Below are positions 53,412 to 56,706 of a stretch of DNA of 56,706 bases, piece by piece. Under the pieces are notes generated by a model, which was not told where the DNA came from, ran no database searches, and worked only from the letters and a program-made list of their open reading frames with translations. A program made the position numbers and the translations under genes. The number at the start of each line of letters is the position of its first letter. Positions within the stretch are counted from its first letter, which is position 1. Origin of the DNA: Streptomyces sp. Root431 (GTDB lineage Bacteria > Actinomycetota > Actinomycetes > Streptomycetales > Streptomycetaceae); assembly GCF_001426585.1 (NCBI RefSeq), contig NZ_LMEI01000008.1:1-56706 (forward strand), given 5' to 3'.

Positions 53412-55964
53412 TCACCGCAGCGCGGCCACGCGTGTGCCGTCCCGCAGGGTGCCGTCCAGATCGGCCCGCGCCCCCGCCTTCGCCTTCACGGCGAGCACCG
53501 GACCGTCCGCGCGGCCCTTCACCCCGCCCGAGGTCTCCAGGGAGGCGAAGTCCGGGCTGCCCGCCGCCAGGACGTACCAGCCGCCGCTCGGCGCCTGCCA
53601 CAGCACGCCCGCCAGGACCCGGGGATCCCGCACCCCGCACGCCGGCGAACCCTCGGACCGGGCCGCGAGCGCCGCCGGCGCCTTCGGCGACGGCACCAGG
53701 AACTGGGCGAGGACCCGGTCGCCCGTACCGCGCCAGGTCTCCGCGCGCGTGCACACCCAGGTGCCGCGCCCGGCGCCCTCGGGGAGCGGCTGCGACGCGA
53801 ACCGCCAGGCGTTCACCGACCGCACCCCGTGCGCCCGTACGGCCGACAGCCGGCACGCCGTCCGCGCCCACGCCTCGCGCGCCTCCTTCGCCGTCACGTC
53901 CGCCGGCGCGTCCGGCGGGCCCCACAGGAGCCGGGCGGGCGCCAGCTCGCCCAGGTCGGTGAGGAGCCGCGTGCCCGAACCCTCCCGCACCTGGAGGGAG
54001 TTCCAGCGCTCGCACTCCTTCGCCTGCGCGGGACTCGGCACCGGCTCCGTCACCCCGTCCGCGTCCCGGGCCAGCGGCCACGGCGCCTTCGCGGGCGCGA
54101 GCAGGTCCCGTACGGCCGTCTCCCGCACCCAAGGGGCCGTCAGATAGCGGACGTTGCCCGAGGCCCGGGAGACGACGAGCGCGGCCGAACCGACGGCGTC
54201 GGCCCCGTCCGTCCGCGCGAAGTCCAGCGCGGCGGCCGCGGTCCCCGCCACCGGCTCCGCGTACCGCACGGCCCGCAGCCCGTCGTGGAAGAGCACGACC
54301 CGCACCCCGTCCACGACCCCCGCGAACAGCAGCTGAGGCGGCCCCATCGGCGGCCCCACGGGCGTCCCGGGCGTCGCCGACGACTCCACGGACAGCCCGG
54401 GCCGCGCCCACACGGCGAGCGCCCGCCGCAACAGCGGCCGGTCGCCGGCGAGACCGCCGCGCGCGGGCCACACCGAGAAGTCCCGCCGGGTGGACCCCGG
54501 CCAGGCGGAGGCCGGCACACGCTTCACGGCCCCGGGGTCGAGTGCGGCCTCGGCGGCGGGGTTACGGGCGTACGAGGGGGCGGCAGCACCGTTTCTGCCC
54601 CAGCCGTCCCCGGGCAGCCCGAGCAGCGTCCCGCACACGACGAGCGCGGCGACAGCGACGAGCCCGGCCCGGACGTGCTGCCTCCGCCGCAGCAGATCGG
54701 TGGGCCGGGCCTGAAGCGAACAGGGATCGAACTCGGCGGACTCCAGCAAGGCGGCCCCACTGACCCGAACACTCCGCCGCGCCCGACCGCCCTCCCGGTG
54801 CCCACCGGAGCGGGGTTCGCCGCCGCGGGGGTCTCCGGCCCGGGCGTCGCCGGGTCCTCCGGTCCGCCCGGCGTCCCGGGCGCCGCCGTCGGCGCCGGGC
54901 CGCCCCCCGGCGCGGGGGAGGGCATCCTCACGGCCGTCCGCGAGCCGCCCGGCCTCGCCCGCGTGGCCCGGACCCCCGGCCCTGCGGGGCCCGGCCTGCT
55001 CGCCGTCCCGTCGGCCGCCGTCGGCGCGGGGGTCTCCGCCCCGCGCGCCTCCCTCGGAGCCGGGTTCGGCGTCCTCGCGGCCCGCCCAGGTGTCCGCGAG
55101 CCGCCCTGTCTCGCCCGCCTTGCCCGGGCTCCCGGCCCCCCTGCCGGGCCCGGCCTGCTCGCCGACCCGCGCGGCCCGGCCGTCCCCACCGGGGAAGGCG
55201 GGCCCGCCGGGCCGCCAGGCGCTACCTGCGCGGTCGCCGGACCCGCTGGGGCCCCCGGACCCGCTGGGGCCCCCAAACCGGCTGGGGCCCCCAGACCCGC
55301 TGGGGCCCCCGGCCCCACCCGCACCCCCCGACCCGCCCAGCGCGCCCCCCGCCCCATCGCCGCCGACGCCCGGCGCCGCGGGCAACGCCTCGTCCTCCGC
55401 CGCATCGACCGCGTCCGCCTCCGCGAGGGCCGCCTGCGGGTCGGTGACGCCCGCCGCTGCCAGGACGCGGAGGACCTCCGGGTCGCCCTGGCGTTCCAGG
55501 CCGCGGAGGACGTAGGCCGCTCGGCCGGGGCCCGAGAGGGTGGACAGGCGTTGGTCCAGGGCGAGTTCGTCCGCGCCGCCCACGCGGGGAAAGACCCGGA
55601 GGCCCCACACCTGCGGCAGCAGCGGCGGGAGCTGGGCGCGGCGCGGCAGCGTGTTCCAGCGCAGGGGCCGGCCGGCGAGCAGCGCCTGCCGGAGCACCTC
55701 GCCCCGGACGTACGCGTAGCCGGGATCGACCGCGTCCTCGGTGCGCCGGGGGCCCGGGACCGCCGGGCCCGGCACCCGGCGGCGCGGCAGCGAACGCTGG
55801 ACGAGCGCGTGCGCGGTCAGCACCCGGCGGTTGCGGCCGAGCGTCGGCGGCAGCACGAGATAGGCGATGCGCACGAGGCGCGGATAGCGCTCGACGAGCG
55901 CGGCCTCGGCCTGCTCGACGTCGACGGGGCCCACGGGCGAGGGGTCGAGATCCTGGGTGCTCAC
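53412..55964 (-). CDS. Large membrane protein with sigma-factor-like N-terminus and Gly/Pro-rich middle, hypothetical
   Basis: 850 aa from a GTG at 55964. Residues about 15-200 resemble a worn sigma-70 family protein: ALVERYPRLVRIAYLVLPPTLGRNRRVLTAHALVQRSL like region 2 and LSTLSGPGRAAYVLRGLERQGDPEVLRVLAAAGV like region 4. Residues about 200-400 are Gly/Pro/Asp/Arg-rich low complexity with GGPSGS repeats. One membrane segment (about 425-447, AGLVAVAALVVCGTLLGLPG) is followed by an exported domain of about 400 residues with Cys pairs. I do not know its function. Confidence 0.82.
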   Translation of the reverse strand: MSTQDLDPSPVGPVDVEQAEAALVERYPRLVRIAYLVLPPTLGRNRRVLTAHALVQRSLPRRRVPGPAVPGPRRTEDAVDPGYAYVRGEVLRQALLAGRPLRWNTLPRRAQLPPLLPQVWGLRVFPRVGGADELALDQRLSTLSGPGRAAYVLRGLERQGDPEVLRVLAAAGVTDPQAALAEADAVDAAEDEALPAAPGVGGDGAGGALGGSGGAGGAGGPSGSGGPSRFGGPSGSGGPSGSGDRAGSAWRPGGPAFPGGDGRAARVGEQAGPGRGAGSPGKAGETGRLADTWAGREDAEPGSEGGARGGDPRADGGRRDGEQAGPRRAGGPGHAGEAGRLADGREDALPRAGGRPGADGGARDAGRTGGPGDARAGDPRGGEPRSGGHREGGRARRSVRVSGAALLESAEFDPCSLQARPTDLLRRRQHVRAGLVAVAALVVCGTLLGLPGDGWGRNGAAAPSYARNPAAEAALDPGAVKRVPASAWPGSTRRDFSVWPARGGLAGDRPLLRRALAVWARPGLSVESSATPGTPVGPPMGPPQLLFAGVVDGVRVVLFHDGLRAVRYAEPVAGTAAAALDFARTDGADAVGSAALVVSRASGNVRYLTAPWVRETAVRDLLAPAKAPWPLARDADGVTEPVPSPAQAKECERWNSLQVREGSGTRLLTDLGELAPARLLWGPPDAPADVTAKEAREAWARTACRLSAVRAHGVRSVNAWRFASQPLPEGAGRGTWVCTRAETWRGTGDRVLAQFLVPSPKAPAALAARSEGSPACGVRDPRVLAGVLWQAPSGGWYVLAAGSPDFASLETSGGVKGRADGPVLAVKAKAGARADLDGTLRDGTRVAALR
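55241..55312. repeat. Four tandem 18-bp repeats in the Gly/Pro-rich region
   Basis: Units 55241-55258, 55259-55276, 55277-55294 and 55295-55312 follow ACCcGCTGGGGCCCCCrr and encode GGPSGS-type hexapeptides in the minus-strand protein. Confidence 0.88.
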
Positions 55965-56001
55965 GTTCAGCAGAACGAGCGATTCTTCCGATGGTCACCC
56001 C

Positions 56002-56062
56002 GGCCCCGGCCCCCGGCCCCGGCCCCCGGCCCCGGCCCCCGGCCCCGGCCCCCGGCCCCCGG
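56002..56062. repeat. Perfect 13-bp pure C/G tandem array
   Basis: Four exact copies of GGCCCCGGCCCCC (56002-56053) plus a partial copy, lying in the 125-bp gap between two minus-strand genes. The transcribed sense strand carries G4-G5 runs at regular spacing. Confidence 0.9.
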
Positions 56063-56089
56063 CGCCCCCGCCGCGTCCCCGGCGGCGGC

Positions 56090-56706
56090 TCAGGCCGCGT
56101 GCACCGTCAGCCGCCGGCGGATCAGCTCCGTCACCTCGTCCGGAACGCCCAGCCCCTCCCGTACGTACTTCTCCATCGAGCCGTGCCGGACCGCCACCTC
56201 GTCGAGCCCCGCCTCCAGGTACTCCGGCAGGACGCCGATCAGGTCGAGTGCCAGCTCGGGGTCCCCGCCCTGCGCGGTGAACCCCTCGATCATCGGCGCG
56301 AACGCCTGCCGTACCGCCGTGTTGACCGACAGGTACTCGTCCCGCACCGTCTTCTCGTCCGCGCCCAGCAGCCCCAGGACGACGGTCGCCGCCCACCCCG
56401 TCCGGTCCTTGCCGGCCGAGCAGTGGAAGAGGACGGGCCCGGCGCCCGGCGTCCCCAGCTCCGTCAGCAGGGCGCGGTACGCGGCGCGGGCGGAGTCGCC
56501 GGACACGAAGGTGCGGTAGGTGCGGGCGAAGGCCGCCCGCACCCGGCCCCCGCCGAGGTGCTCCTCGGCGAGCGCCGGGTCGGAGAGCAGGAGCTTCAGC
56601 CGCGCGGCGGGCGGCAGCCCGCTGACGGCCAGATGGTCGGCGAGCACGTCCGCGACGAGCAGCCGCGCGCCGGCCGGCAGGCGGTCCGGCCGGTCGCCGC
56701 GCTCGG
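56090..56706 (-). CDS. Protein-tyrosine/serine phosphatase (PTP, IphP-like), N-terminus beyond the window
   Basis: The frame is open to the window end, so the first part of the protein is missing; about 204 residues are visible. The phosphatase loop HCSAGKDRTG supplies the catalytic Cys and Arg (C-x5-R) with the flanking GPVLF strand. Upstream, RGDRPDRLPAGARLLVADVLAD is a usual lead-in for PF13350-type tyrosine phosphatases, and the C-terminal FTAQGGDPELALDLIGVLPEYLEAGLDEV helices match the family. It would act on phosphoproteins or phospholipids. It is the upstream neighbour of the 850-aa protein gene, separated by the C/G array. Confidence 0.9.
   Translation of the reverse strand, partial: ERGDRPDRLPAGARLLVADVLADHLAVSGLPPAARLKLLLSDPALAEEHLGGGRVRAAFARTYRTFVSGDSARAAYRALLTELGTPGAGPVLFHCSAGKDRTGWAATVVLGLLGADEKTVRDEYLSVNTAVRQAFAPMIEGFTAQGGDPELALDLIGVLPEYLEAGLDEVAVRHGSMEKYVREGLGVPDEVTELIRRRLTVHAA

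Overview
The window is about 72-73% GC. Codons end in G or C, GTG starts are common, and genes overlap at ATGA or GTGA. Together with the gene content (glnE, a GlnA2-type synthetase, nadE, a MalR-malEFG-aglA locus, an AfsR-type regulator tail) this points to a Streptomyces chromosome. From memory the order resembles the S. coelicolor SCO2226-SCO2250 neighbourhood read in reverse; this was not checked by a search. No rRNA, tRNA, CRISPR array, insertion sequence or phage gene is visible.

Region by region. 1-7.3 kb: tail of an AfsR-like TPR regulator, a DrrA/DrrB-type ABC exporter, panB, and an EmrB/QacA-type exporter with its TetR regulator and a 29-bp palindromic operator. 7.4-12.3 kb: a membrane-anchored EEP-fold hydrolase, a second MFS exporter and an unrecognised 707-aa protein. 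12.3-17.6 kb: glutamine-dependent NAD synthetase, a tandem-repeat spacer, a GadC-like permease, a DUF998 protein and an alpha/beta hydrolase with a collagen-like tail. 17.5-19.9 kb: a CBS protein, then an operon of three exported or membrane proteins (short His/Cys protein, DUF3105, DUF305). 20.2-24 kb: glnA2 (gamma-glutamylpolyamine synthetase type), an acetyltransferase, a gamma-glutamylcyclotransferase-like protein, and VOC and PNPOx proteins. 24.2-30.3 kb: secreted PIG-L deacetylase with a propeller-like domain, glnE and a TetR regulator. 30.4-34.4 kb: APC permease plus YtcJ-like amidohydrolase, then a PAP2/AUR1-like phosphatase.

34.5-49.2 kb is a starch and maltodextrin utilisation locus. 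A divergent LacI regulator (malR) faces malE-malF-malG-aglA and a second, co-transcribed LacI regulator. A secreted alpha-amylase with CBM20 and a 1763-aa amylopullulanase with two GH13 modules follow. Secreted enzymes would cut starch, MalEFG would import maltodextrins and AglA would release glucose. Several near-perfect CTTGC/GCAAG or GTTGC/GCAAC palindromes mark likely operators.

49.1-56.7 kb holds an acetyltransferase, a small tautomerase, a TetR regulator, an acidic membrane protein, a coupled pair (PDR-type flavin/2Fe-2S reductase plus a protein with a ferritin-like di-iron ligand pattern), a large membrane protein with a sigma-factor-like N-terminus and Gly/Pro-rich repeats, and a partial protein-tyrosine phosphatase.

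The most interesting items are the predicted di-iron protein/reductase pair with a probable leaderless promoter, the collagen-like hydrolase tail, the candidate gamma-glutamylpolyamine module, the exported DUF305/DUF3105 operon, and an unusual number of in-gene and intergenic tandem repeats, including a perfect 13-bp pure C/G array.
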